From Trema orientale (lineage: Eukaryota; Streptophyta; Magnoliopsida; Rosales; Cannabaceae): a stretch of DNA of 64,000 nt. The stretch lies in NCBI GenBank assembly GCA_002914845.1, contig JXTC01000215.1, positions 53,842-117,841 on the forward strand, read 5' to 3'. Each line of letters opens with the position of its first letter. Position 1 is the stretch's first letter. A program made the translations under genes and the position numbers. The notes under the pieces are model-generated. The model saw nothing but the letters and a program-made list of their open reading frames with translations, did not search any database and was not told the DNA's origin. This document shows positions 48,190 through 59,591 of this stretch, in pieces.

Positions 48190-50589
48190 ATTTCATATGG
48201 AATCGTGATAAATATAAAAAATTTTGTTGGATTGCAATCAATTCTAATTGATAAGTTTGATGATTTTTTATGTACTTTTTATAATTTTGGTATATCTACA
48301 TTTAGACATATGGCAACAAGCATTCTGTAAAGGAAATAATAAAAGTAGAACATATTATGGAAGATATATTACTCTTGGCTCATTATGGACGGGAGTGTAA
48401 CGAGTCATTTTCGGTGAGTAGGCAGGCAAAGTACATCCATGATCATGGTATTTTAATTAGTCGCTCTTTAGACAAGTTAAAAGGCTTTCTATTAAGGAAG
48501 AGCAATGTTACATTGGTACATAATCTCTAGTATTAGAGCTGGCAAAACAGGAAATAAAAATAGTTCACAATATTAATTTAATAATGTTAAAGAAAACAGG
48601 CAAATAAAGAAGATATTGTAGGTTTGAGGTGTTAAAAATCACTTTCCTTAAGGTGTTACTTGCCCCCATTCTAATAAGTCTAGATGGTTCCTAATGGGTT
48701 TTCATGCCAAATTGCCCCAAGATACAACAAACCTATGGCAAATTACTTCCAACATTCAATAAACCAAGGAATTTAACAACTAGAAATTTTGGAGAAATCT
48801 GATTGAATATATAATGCTCAAATGATATATCTGTTCGTAAACAATCAAGCTTGTAGATGTACTAGTTGTTAAATTCTTATAAACACTCTTCGAAATGGTG
48901 TAACAATTTTGGAAAAATTTGATTGAATATACACAGAGCAAATTAGAATATCTTTTCGTAAACAGTCACACTTGTAGATATGTTTATCCAAAGATACTCT
49001 TATTGACTTCTTTTAGAAGTAGAATATATCTATCTATTAAGAGACATGAGTGCCTAATAAGCACCTACTATATAGGTTAGTGTGATGTGAATGTGCATAC
49101 ACTTGGTACTTGGTACCGTGTGTGTACCTACTATATATATATGCATATACTTGGTACCAAGTATTGTGTGTGTACATAACACTATGTGTGCATATCTTTT
49201 GATAGTTGGTGTTGTGTATGCATACTTTGTGTGTATTTTTTCATTTAGGAAAAAAAATCACAAAATTTGATAAAATGAATTTTTTTCTAGAAAAAAATGT
49301 TCATCATTTTAGTGCACTTATAAATGTAATAAATTATTAAACACCAGAAAATGGGGAACTTTACGTCTATTAGAGGATCCTAACTAGTTAGGATCCTCTA
49401 AAAGGGCTGCAAGTTCTTCCCTTTTTCCTGACACTTAAAATTTTATGTCAATAACTTATATCAATTAGTAATTAAATAATGAAAGATTATATATTTATTT
49501 ATGAAAATTTTCATAAAACTTAATAAAAATAATTTTATTAAAAAAGTGTTCATCATTTTAGTGCATTAAAATATGAAATTTAGTGTAATGAAATATTTAA
49601 TACAAAAGAAAAAAAGAACTTATATCGACTTTTGGAGGATGCTTAGTGGTTAGGATCCTCTAAAACTGGTATAAGTTCCTTTTTTTTTTTTGCACTTAAA
49701 ATTTTAGTAAATCACATATAATTAATATTTATTAAATACATAATGATTACTAATCAAATAATTAATTAATATTAATAACTAATAATCAAATATATTAATT
49801 TTCAATTAAATAATTAATCAATGTTAATATCTAATAATTATATATAATAATTTTTAATTTAATAATTAATTAACATTAATAATTACATATAATAATTAAT
49901 TACAATTAAAAATTAAAAATAATAGTGTAATAATGACCACACAAATTTTAAGTAGTGAAAGGAATTAAAAAAAAAATTTAACTTAAGTCATTCGTCATAA
50001 ATCACATTCCTAATAGATTGTAATATTGGTTTTCTATTTGGAAGGTGATTGATGAGGCACGACTTATGTTTTTAGTATTTTTGTGTTTCTTTCTGGTTGT
50101 AAAGAAAAGTTATTAATTAAGTACTTAGTATTATATTAACAATTAGTATTAATAGTTAATTACAATTAGTGAAAAAAAAATTACATTCTTTTAACTTTAG
50201 TTTCCACTTGGAACCAAATGGAAGCCTAAGCTTAACAACTTCTATGTATTTCATAGTGAAAACCAGAGTTAACTAAATGTAATGACAATAGTTTTGTGTG
50301 TAGTCACAAAAAAGTAATATTATATATATTGTGATTTTAATACATCCATCCACTATGTTCTTCACGCAAGAATTATCTTAGACCTATTAGGCGTTAGTGA
50401 GAGATTATGCATCTCGATACTGATTTTTGAATTGTCCTGTTTGGACAATTTGGGATTATACATATATGTTGTTATTTACTTATATAAATTTTCTTTGGTC
50501 GATGCTCTGGTTGTATCTCATTAATCTCCAGGTGTGTTCTATATATTCATAGCATACTTGGGAGAACTATAGGAATGTTGTCAAAAGAT
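48190..50589. other. Repeat-rich DNA, no intact gene
   Basis: An 80-90 bp block with TTTTGGA(G/A)AAAT(C/T)TGATTGAATAT occurs at about 48788 and 48908. A larger block containing TTCATCATTTTAGTGCA and GGATCCTCTAAAA occurs at about 49300-49440 and 49548-49700. GT-rich words such as CTTGGTACC recur at 49100-49160. A short open stretch near 48390-48530 (ECNESFSVSRQAKYIHDH) may be transposase debris but is too short to assign. Confidence 0.5.
49371..49400. repeat. Perfect 30-bp palindrome
   Basis: The half-site TAGAGGATCCTAACT is followed immediately by its exact reverse complement, with no loop. It lies in the first copy of the duplicated block. The second copy (about 49635-49662) holds a decayed version. 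Confidence 0.9.
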
Positions 50590-51735
50590 CGGTATGAATG
50601 GAATAATGTTCAAGTGAATAACGGACCACTTAATAAATAATCATGAATAAGATTATGACTTATCCTTTAAAGATGGGGTAATAAGTTGGATTTAGGACAC
50701 ATGCATATAAAAGTATTTGCATAAATCATACATGTTGAGAGGACAATTGCTTATGTCAACACAGAAGGTGATGTAAGATGTCTATGCCTACATTGTTTGA
50801 ATCAGAAATTCTAAGATCCGAAAATAATTGAGCAATATTTCGTGTAGAAAGGCATCCAATAATCTTATACTGTATGGTCTTCTCACAAGAAGTCGTTTCC
50901 AGTTGCACATATTAATAGTGAGGATAACAATGATGATCATGGCAAGAAAATACATGTTGTATTAGGTAATCTTGCTAGAATAGGAGAAACAAGTCGTCCT
51001 GATGTAGACGAAGAAGTGAGTGATGTTTCTATGGATGGCTTTAGATAAATTTGATGAGCTATTTACTGAGATGAAAAAAGATTTATATGTTAGGTGCACA
51101 AAGTTTTCAGAACTTAACTTCCTTGTGAAATTGATGTATTTATAAGTGCTTAATAAGTGGAGTAATACGTCCCTCAATATGTTGTTGAAGTGACTGCTTG
51201 AAGCATTTCTTGCAACGACAATTTTGCCTAAATTGTTTTATGAGATAAAGACCAAGTTGCATAATATCATTCTAAGTTATGAGTCTATTCACGTGTGTAA
51301 ACATGACTATGCACTATTCTGGAAAGAGAATGTCGAGTTAGATAGGTGTTCAGTATGTGTAGAAACTAGGTGGAGCAAGGGAAGAAAGCTCCTAATATGA
51401 GCATATGTTATTTTCCTCTTACTCCACAATTGAAAAGGCTGTATAGTTTCAGACATACCATGAAAAATATGATGTGGCATGAGTCCGAGAGATCGAAAGA
51501 AGATCACTATGAGACATCCTGCAAATTAACTAGCTTGGAAAGAATTTGATCAAAAATATTCGTCTTTTGTTGCAGATATTAGAAATGTACCATGGAATTG
51601 GCGACCAAAAGTTTTAACCCATTTAGGAATATGAGCAACGCATGTAGTATATGGCTAGTTATTATTGTTTCTTATAACTTGCCTTCTTGGAAGTGTATGA
51701 AATCAGAGTCCTTGAAATTGAACTCATCTTCTAGT
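50590..51735 (+). pseudogene. CACTA TNP2 transposase remnant
   Basis: The first part matches the transposase-associated zinc-binding domain: VRCLCLHCLNQKF and SYTVWSSHKK (about 50775-50890). The second part matches the start of Transposase_21: LYVRCTKFSELNFLVKL, LATTILPKLFYEIKTKLHN, CKHDYALFWKENVELDRC, CVETRWSKG, then RHPAN, WKEFDQKYSSFVADIRN and ITCLLGS near 51690. The order agrees with the family. The reading frame is broken by many stops, and homology stops near 51735, well before the usual end, so most of the catalytic region is lost. It is dead. Confidence 0.75.
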
Positions 51736-53710
51736 GATTAGAGGTTAGTAATATAAATATTGACTACTGAAGTTTTTGACATATTATAGTATTTTATTAG
51801 ATAATATAATAAATTTTTTATTGCAGCTGAAGTTTGATTTTTCTCGTGATAATGTTCTCTTCACGAATGGCGTTACACAGACGATGATGTGTACATTAAG
51901 AGATTGGTGGAGTAACATGAAGAAGTATTTGACTTATTTGATATGAAGGATGTAGAGGCAGCAATATGGGTCAAACATGATAACACGACTCGAAACCAGC
52001 ACGATATAAACGGATTTGGGTTTTGCCTAAATGGATTCAGGTCATTTTCGAGTTAACTCGTCTAATTCATTTATTAAACGTGTCATTTTCAGGTTAACCC
52101 GTTTAACCAGAAAAATAACACAGTTTAACCCGATTAAAAATAAATTGGCATTTTTATAATTTATACTTGTTTCATACTTAGGCTTGCCTTTACATATTAG
52201 ATATTTCTTCTAGCCCAGATTCTCAATAAAGCCCAATCCATTATCTCTAACTCTAAAAATACAATAAATTACTAATTCCATCTCTTATTCTCTTTGAGTC
52301 TACGATCTTTACTTTTCTAGTTTACTCTACCTGCCGCCACCTTTACTTCCCTTTTTTTATCTCATTCTCTCTAGTTAGATCCAAAGATTCATCTACTCTA
52401 AGAGCTCATAGCCAGCTGAGGATGTTGAAGACAAACCCGATAAAGCCAATCTAGGCTTCGAGTCTTCCAAGCTTTTCGTCGACGGCCTAAACCTCTAAGA
52501 ATAGAGGATTGGCTCTCATTCTTCAATTTTGGTCACTGACATTGGCAACAAGACACACTATCTAGGTCCTTCTGCATCCACGTATGTACCATAATTTTTT
52601 TATTTTCTTTCATTTTTTTGGAGATTTTTTATATGGTTCAGGTGAATCTTAAGTGTGGTTGACAGTTGAGTGATTTGTTTTGTACTAGTCCTAATTTGTG
52701 TTTTTAGTTTAGTTTATGATGTTTAGTTTGTCAGAAAATAGAGAAATAAAAGAGAACTAATATCTTTATGATAAAATAATATGATGATTCTTGTGTCTTG
52801 AGATGTAGATGAGCTTTTATGATTATACTTTTTCGAGTTATTTGATTCAAAGTACTGATTGTAGTTCTCTGGTTATGGAAAATTATTTGCTCAACAAAAG
52901 ATTGTAAATATATACTTTGAATAATAAAACTCAATTGTTTGTCTACATGTGATTATATATACAATGATTCAATCAAATTTTTTTTTCGAAATAAATCCAA
53001 TGATGGTGATAAGATAACATTGATTAATAAAGAAACTAGATACTCCACGTTAAAAGAAAGAAAAGGTAGAAAAATCACTTGATATTCCTACTGAACAATG
53101 AAACTTGAAATTCTGAAGCTGAAAAGCCATGAATAAATTATGGGATGTCTTCTCTACCAATGTCATATTAGAATACTGTCATTTTGTAGACTAAGAACTT
53201 GGAATCAATACTAACTAATAAGGATCTAAGCATAAAGGTATAAGAATTAAGATTGTGTTTGATAATATATGATACGATCTACCTAAGATTTTTTGTTAGT
53301 TACCACAAAGTCAAAGCCAGCAAATAAAAAGTAGAAACCGAAATCAAGTAAACATAGCATACCAGACTATTAGTTAACCATAATCTTCTCTTCTGTTAGT
53401 TTTTTTTTCACAAAGAAAAGAAGTTCAAAGAAAGCAAAATAGAGAAATCAAATAGCTACAAAGGTTAATTAAATCTATATGAGATTGGTCACAATGATAA
53501 AACCAAGAGCACTACGTACTGTTTGATCATATGTCTTCTTTTTTCGTTCCTTCCTTGCTGTTTCATATCACTACTTATTTTGATAGATGCAAGACAGCTA
53601 TCCTGCGACACTCTTCATTAGTTTTATGAAAAAAAAAGGGAAGATTTAGATAAAGCTTAGCACTTAATATAATAATATTCTTTAGCGGAATAGGTGGCCA
53701 GGCCGCAAAT

Positions 53711-54015
53711 TTTAGTTACGTTAATTTGCATCATTGTATTACACGGTTGATAAGCAATTAATGGAGTCCTTTCAAATTTTTGATATATTAGGATATTAAT
53801 GGAGAATGATGTCATGAATCCACTAGGGTATATAAGAAGTCTTATCATTATTCAGAAAGTTTAGTCACGTTAATTTGCATCATTGTGTTACATGGTTGAT
53901 ATTTGATAAGCAATTAATGGAGTCCTTCTAAATTTTTGATAGGTTAGGATGTTAATGGAGAATGATGTCATGAATCTACTAGGGTATAGAGGAAGTCTTG
54001 TTGTTATTCAGAAAG
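53711..54015. repeat. Tandem duplication of about 150 bp inside the hAT element
   Basis: Two adjacent copies, 53711-53859 and 53860-54015, both begin TTTAG(T/C)(T/C)ACGTTAATTTGC and contain GGAGAATGATGTCATGAATC. The second copy has a 7-bp extra piece. They lie directly upstream of the transposase coding region. Confidence 0.85.
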
Positions 54016-54185
54016 ATAATGCTAACCAGCTGGTCAAGAACGGGAGTCAATCGTTCTTCTAAGGGCCTTTGATTTTTTATTTTTTTTTGCTAAACATTCA
54101 ATCAACTTTTTTTGTCATTTTAATATTTAATAATTTCCATATGTTATTTCCTATGTAAACTAAATTAACTTCCATCTTTATGTGT

Positions 54186-56846
54186 AGAATGAAGAATAGT
54201 GAACCGATTAATGTTGACTTGGGTGACGATGAAAGTCATGATGAGTTTGAGTTAAAAAATGACACTAAGTTTAATCGTCAGCTAACACGTAAGAGGAAGC
54301 TAAGAGGAAGCTAACCTCAGAAATTTGGAATCATTTTGACGTGCTACCTGTTGGTGAAGACAAAAAGCAAAGGGCTAAGTATAAAAATTAGGGTTCAGTA
54401 TATCTTTCTGACAGTAAATATGGGATATGTAACTTAAAACACCACCTTGACTCTTGTGTTAGGAGAGATAATACTGATATAAGTCAATTGATAATATCTT
54501 GTGAAATGACTCTTCATAGTCGTGAAGTAGATCCTGAAAAGTTTTATAATTTAATGACTGAAGCTCTTATAAAGCATCACTTGCCTTTTCAATTTGTTAA
54601 GTATGAAGGAATCATAGCTTTGTTTGACTATGTGTGTCCTGATATAACACTAGTATCTAGGAACACTGCGAAAGCTGATACACTTAAAGTTTACAGTAAA
54701 GAAAAGATAAGAATCAAAAGTTTGTTAGAGACTGTTCTAGGTAGAATTTGTTTCATATCTAGTGGATGATCTTCTTTAACCAGTGACAGATATATTTTTT
54801 TGACTACACACTATGTAGATATCGATTGAAGGTTGCCAAAAAAAAGTTTCGAATATTAGGTTTATGCCACCTCCACATAATGGAATAACACTATCTGAAA
54901 AGTTTTATAACATGTTTTATGAATGGAGGGCTAAAAATAAGGTTTTTAGTGCGACTTTAGACAACACTACTGCAAAAGATGCTTCAATTGATATGTTGAA
55001 AGAATAACTATATTTGAAAGGATTTCTACTTTGCAAAGGTGATTTCTCTCACATGAGGTGTTGTGCACATATATTAAATTTAATTGTACAAGATGGATTG
55101 AAAAAAATTGATGTTTCAATTGTTAAGATACGTGATATTAGCAAATATCTTAAATATTGACAAGTTATGAAGTAAAATTTTGAAGAGTGTGTCAATTTAA
55201 TGTCAGTAGGTAGCAAGAAAGGATTGTATTAAGATGTGAGTACGAGGTGGAATTCTACCTTTCTAATGCTTGAGAGTGCTTTATGTTACCGTCGTACTTT
55301 TGAACATTTAGAGTTAAGTAATTCAAACTATAAGCATTGTCTTTCGGTACAAGAATGGGAGAAAATTGAAAAGATTACAAAATTTTTGAAGATATTTTAT
55401 GATGCAACTCTTGAGTTCTCAGGCTCAAAGTATCCTATAACAAATTTATATTTTCCTGCCATTTATAAGCGTTGTCTAATGTTAAAGCATTACAAAGAAG
55501 ATAGTGATGATGAATACATGAGGTTTATGACATCTCGCATGTGGACAATATTTCAAAAATATCAGTCTGAATTTAACGTGACATTGGCCATAGCATGTAT
55601 TTTGGATCCTCGTTACAAGCTGTTGACGGAGGTTTTGTCAATAATGAATTTAATAAATTGCGAGATGTGACTTGTGCGTGAAACGAATTGAATAATAAAG
55701 TAAAATAAAGAGACAAGGAATTTATATTAGTTCAGTCCCAAAAAAGATGAGCCTACCTCCACTATTTTCTGGAGAATTACAAGAGTTTCTCTAAGTCTCA
55801 AGGTGAGAGCAAAGAGATAATTACAGAGAATGTGTAGTGAAGTGATTGTGAGATAATTGTGTGTTTGAGCCCCCTTTATATGGGTAAAGATGGCTTTAGG
55901 TTTCTCCACATTTGTTAATAGGAAATTATATAATAAATTATAATATAATATTGAGATTGGGTGACTACATAATAATAGGTAATTATCTCTTCTTTAATTA
56001 GCCTTTTTTGGGATTAGGCAGGTCAACTATTTGTTGTGGTCAAAAAATCACACAACATAAGCTAAAAACGGTTGAATTTGTGTATAAAAAGATTTATGGA
56101 AAGGGTTTCGTAGAGCCATTTGAGAAAGTAAAAGAGAAGTTGGAGCTTTTGTTCAATGAATATAAATCTCAATCAGTTGCAAGTTCGGCAAGTTCTTCAC
56201 CACAAACTACCTTTATTAAACCTAGGCGACATATGGAAAGCATCGATGATGAAGCTTTCAAGGTATATGTTAGTATTTGATAATTTGCATATGTTATTTT
56301 CTTAGTGCTATAAGTATAAAAATATTTAATTATGTGTTTTTTGATTTGGGAATTTGATGAGATAGATTTGGAGCTTTTTCTTCTAGTCAGAAAACACAAT
56401 TAGAGTTTTACTTTGATGAGCCAAGATTTGAAAGTAATTCAAATTTAGACATCTTTGCCTTTTGAAAATCTAATCAATTTTGTTATTCTGAGCTTTCTAA
56501 AATGGCTTGTGATGTCTTGAGTATCCCCATTTCAACAGTCTCTTTTGAATCTACCTTTAGTGTTGGTGGGCATGTGCTAGATCAATATCATAGTACACTT
56601 AAACCTACAATATCTGTGCAAACGATTAGTTATATGGTGCAAAATGTAACATTGTACATTTTACTTTATTATGTGATTCTTTCTTTCTATGTTAACTAAA
56701 TTAAATTCTATGTTTTTCATGTAGTTTCTAGTCCTTTAAGTCCGATTGAAGTGATGGATGAGCTCACAAAGGATGTGTGCCAACTTAGCTTGTATGAAGA
56801 TGAAAATGCTACTCAAAGTTCAAGTTCTGTTGCATTTGAAAAATAA
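54186..56846 (+). pseudogene. hAT transposase, RICESLEEPER/ZBED type, decayed
   Basis: The start is at MKNSEPINVDLGDDESHD. A BED-type zinc finger follows at about 54317-54480 (EIWNHFDVLPVGEDKK, YGICNLKHHLDSC; the first Cys pair is damaged). Then comes the pre-catalytic block with DPEKFYNLMTEALIKHHLPF and LVSRNTAKAD. The catalytic RNase H-like region continues with MPPPHNG and VFSATLDNTTAKDAS, RCCAHILNLIVQDGLKKID and STRWNSTFLMLESALCYRR, then YPITNLYFPAIYK and ACILDPRYKL. After an insertion, homology resumes at TVEFVYKKIYGKGF. The C-terminal hAT dimerisation domain is at 56502-56640 (DVLSIPISTVSFESTFS, GGHVLDQYHSTLKP), and a short acidic tail ends at about 56846. Several stops and frame changes are present. 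Confidence 0.85.
55625..56070 (-). mobile_element. Probable small LTR-type insertion within the hAT transposase (fossil)
   Basis: Transposase homology stops after DPRYKL (about 55621) and resumes at about 56080. The intervening sequence read on the minus strand has a promoter-like CCCATATAAAGGGGGC (about 55887-55872) followed by a leader-like region, the look of a solo LTR or TRIM. Exact borders and target duplication were not established. Confidence 0.4.
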
Positions 56847-57956
56847 CTTTCAGAAAAAGGTAATAGTTTATGCTTATTTGGACTACTCTATATTTGGATT
56901 ATGTTTTTATATTCTTATTTGGACATTTCATGCTTTGGATTATATTTGGATGTTGTGTGTCGATCAGGCAAAAATCTGGTAAACGTATCAAACAGGTCTT
57001 AAATGTGTCAAATATGTGCTAAATGTATCAAACGGGTTAACATAACACAACATGACCGATTCATAAATAGGTTAGACGGGTCATGTCGTACTAACCCGTA
57101 TACAAATAAACTGTGTTTGGGTTTTAAATTTTGACACATTAATTAAATGGGTCGTGTTTGTATCAAGAGTTTACCTATAATGCATGGACCTCGACACGAC
57201 ACGAATTACTGCCCCTAGAAGGATGATATTGAGGTCGCAAAGAAGAAGGTTTAGAGAAACGTGTCTACAAAATATTGAGCTATTCTTTGCTAGTATTTTG
57301 CAATACCAGAGTTTCATGTAATAGTTTGCTTTTAAACTTGTTCTATGATCATAATATATATTAATTCATTCTAATTAACGTTTTTTTGGCCGAACATTTT
57401 GGTGAAGTATATAGAGAACTGATTGAAGCAACTGCATGCTCCTGCTCAAGACTTATTGAGTATCACGGGTCATATGCATGAGGGAGTAAGTATATAACCA
57501 ATAATTATTCATGTAAATCTTAATTCTTAATACTATTTCCATTCCTAGTGATCATTATTTTGATTGAAGGCTAACCAAAGACCAGTGCCTTTGCTAGCCC
57601 TATTGATATTTGGTAGCAGCGTCACTGCAAGAACACTCAATAGAGCAATGACTACACATGACAAAAATATGCAAGTTCAGTTTCACTATTTTTCAATATT
57701 AGGATTATATTTCAAAATCAATTATTTTAACTTATGTATTGTAGGAGAAGATGGTTAGGTTGAGAAGGGGTTGTGATTCAGGCTCAGTTTCAGTCATAGT
57801 CTCAATTATCTAACCAACCAGGATCAGCTGAGTCTGTTGTGGGTACACCTATTGTCGATGATTGCACGATCATGACACATGCACTTGGTTAGCGTTTGTG
57901 CTGGTAAAATGGTCTTGGGTCAATTCCTAGACTGAAAGGCATTCGAGGACCGAGAG

Positions 57957-58714
57957 CAGAGCTGGCAATTCGTGACACGACACGACAATATTACTCGAAA
58001 TCCGCATAAAATTAATGGGTTTGGGTTTAGTTTAATTATGTTCGTATCGTGTTCGGGTTGTAGATATTGACCCGTTTAATTAACGGATCGTATTCGGGTT
58101 GAACCCGCCAACACAAAAATGACCTGTTTAGTAAACAGGTTACACGGGTCGTGTCGTGTCAACTCGTTTACAAACGGGTCGTGTCCTGTTCGTATCGTAA
58201 TTTCTGACCCATTTATTTAAGAGAAATTTAGGTAGATGACCAATATTTTAAATCTGATTAAGTAGACTTTCACTTTTAAAATTTTATAGCTAAATGTCCA
58301 GGCACATATATTTTTATACTTGGTAAATATGTTTATCTACCAATTTCAGTTACCGTACTGAAATATACTGGGTATATAATTTTTTATACTTGGTATATAA
58401 ACATATATACCGTACATTTTGCTATAACATTTCATAAAGAGATATTTATTTAAATTGGGCCCAAAATTTGGTCATATTTCTATAAGGTCCTTTGTTAAAC
58501 GGGTCGTATTCGGGTCATAGGTCACGGGTCACGGGTCAATATGACCTGTTTAGTAAATGGGTTACATGGATCGTGTCATGTCAAATCGTTTATAAATGGG
58601 TCATGTTTTGTCATAATTTCTGACCCGTTTATTAAACGGGTCGTGCTCTGGTTGAGCATTTACATGTTATACATGTACACCGACACGGCCCGTTGACACG
58701 AATTGCCAGCCCTA
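57957..58714. mobile_element. Non-autonomous hAT MITE, 758 bp including a nested insertion
   Basis: It begins CAGAGCTGGCAATTCGTG and in reverse from the other end reads TAGGGCTGGCAATTCGTG. An 8-bp target duplication with one mismatch flanks it (ACCGAGAG at 57949-57956, ACCGAAAG at 58715-58722). The interior is full of GGGTCGTGTC and AAACGGGTC words. Its ends resemble those of the 5.27 kb hAT element next door (GGCAGTAATTCGTGTC), so it may have been moved by that family. A 270-bp insertion lies inside. Confidence 0.85.
58221..58490. mobile_element. Nested MITE with about 9-bp target duplication
   Basis: This stretch interrupts the repeated ACCCGTTTATTAAACGGGT texture of the hAT MITE. It is flanked by TTTATTTAA (58212-58220) and TTTGTTAAA (58491-58499), a 7-of-9 match. 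The ends are weak inverted repeats around ATGACCAA. The 9-bp duplication suggests a Mutator-like MITE. A related end occurs near 19757. Confidence 0.5.
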
Positions 58715-59591
58715 ACCGAAAGTAGCGAGTGGTAGTGGTCTATCTACTATTTAATGGGAGTAGGCTGAGACTATCACCAGCTTGAAATGACAGTTGGCTG
58801 AGCAAGATAAGAAGAATTAAAGCTGGCCAGATAAGACTCAACGAGAGTTGGAAGCTCAAAAACAATTGATGAATGTATAGATTGCACAGCTCAACGCTTC
58901 TGGCTTCAACTTCCAACCGCCGACTCTATCACATCTACCTAGCTAGGACTTATTATGTATTATTAATACATATATTAAATATACTTTGTATGTATTTTTA
59001 ATGTACTTTAAAATATTATAATGAATAAATTGTATGTTTATGATAATATTATTAATTAATTTATTTTGTTATTGTTATTATTTTTAAGTTTATTTTTGTA
59101 TTTTGTTTTATCTTTCTGCACAAGTATTTCTAAATGGAAAATAAAAAGAAATTGTTTCTCGATGCTAACATGTTATATCGTTGGCATATATTTTTAATGA
59201 AATATTGAAAAGTCTTTCACCAACGGTTTTATGCGTCGGGCAATGTATTAACATTTGAAAATATTAAAATATAAAAACTATAAAATGTGAAAACTATTTT
59301 CCGAAGCACAAGTGTATTGGGAAACAACTACCCTATAGAACATTCCCCGATCCATAAAGTCATGCCGTCAGGAAATGGTTGACCAGTACATTATGTCTTA
59401 ATTTCCCAATAATACACCATTTCCCGATGTCCCTAATGCATCGACAAAGGTTACTTTTCCAGATGCATTTGCTATTGTATTACAAAGGTACCTTTTCCCA
59501 CAATCTTTTATCGATGACTGCTTTCGACAGAAAAATGAGCAATTTGCATATTTTCTCCAATGCATCAAGGAAGACCCCAAATCTCGTAGTG

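Larger units (their letters stand above)
51953..57217 (+). mobile_element. hAT transposon, 5265 bp, autonomous type, decayed
   Basis: The termini are TAGAGGCAGCAAT on the left and, in reverse, TAGGGGCAGTAATTCGTGTC on the right. A perfect 8-bp target duplication, GAAGGATG, flanks it (51945-51952 and 57218-57225). Both subterminal regions carry repeated GGGTTAAC/AACCCGT words. Inside is a RICESLEEPER-type transposase. It inserted into the CACTA element described above, so it is younger than that element. Confidence 0.92.
57226..58930 (+). pseudogene. Second CACTA protein (Ptta/En-Spm type), C-terminal remnant
   Basis: Fragments of a second transposon protein lie on both sides of the hAT MITE: VDDCTIMTHALG and GLGSIPRLKGIRGP before it, then AQLAEQDKKN and QRELEAQKQLMNV followed by AQLNASGFNFQPPTL after it. 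The glutamine/glutamate-rich coiled tail ending in a proline-containing stretch resembles the C-terminus of plant En/Spm accessory transposon proteins. The upstream part (57226-57760) has exon-like pieces (PVPLLALLIFGSSVTA) that I do not recognise. It is broken by stops. Confidence 0.5.
50590..59591 (+). mobile_element. Decayed autonomous CACTA (En/Spm) element, split by later insertions
   Basis: Two proteins typical of plant CACTA elements are present in order: a TNP2 transposase remnant (50590-51735) and a second transposon protein with a Q/E-rich coiled tail (about 57226-58930). The right end is placed at CTCGTAGTG (59591), preceded by subterminal repeats with GATGCAT and TTCCCGA(T/C) words. 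The left end was not found; the 5' boundary given is the start of recognisable coding. The element is interrupted by the hAT element at 51953-57217 and by a hAT MITE at 57957-58714. Confidence 0.6.

Noticed and set aside
47044-59591. A single CACTA element spanning the whole interval
   Set aside because: The two outer ends have different subterminal sequence and no matching 3-bp target duplication. A separate short element ending at 48189 explains the left part better.
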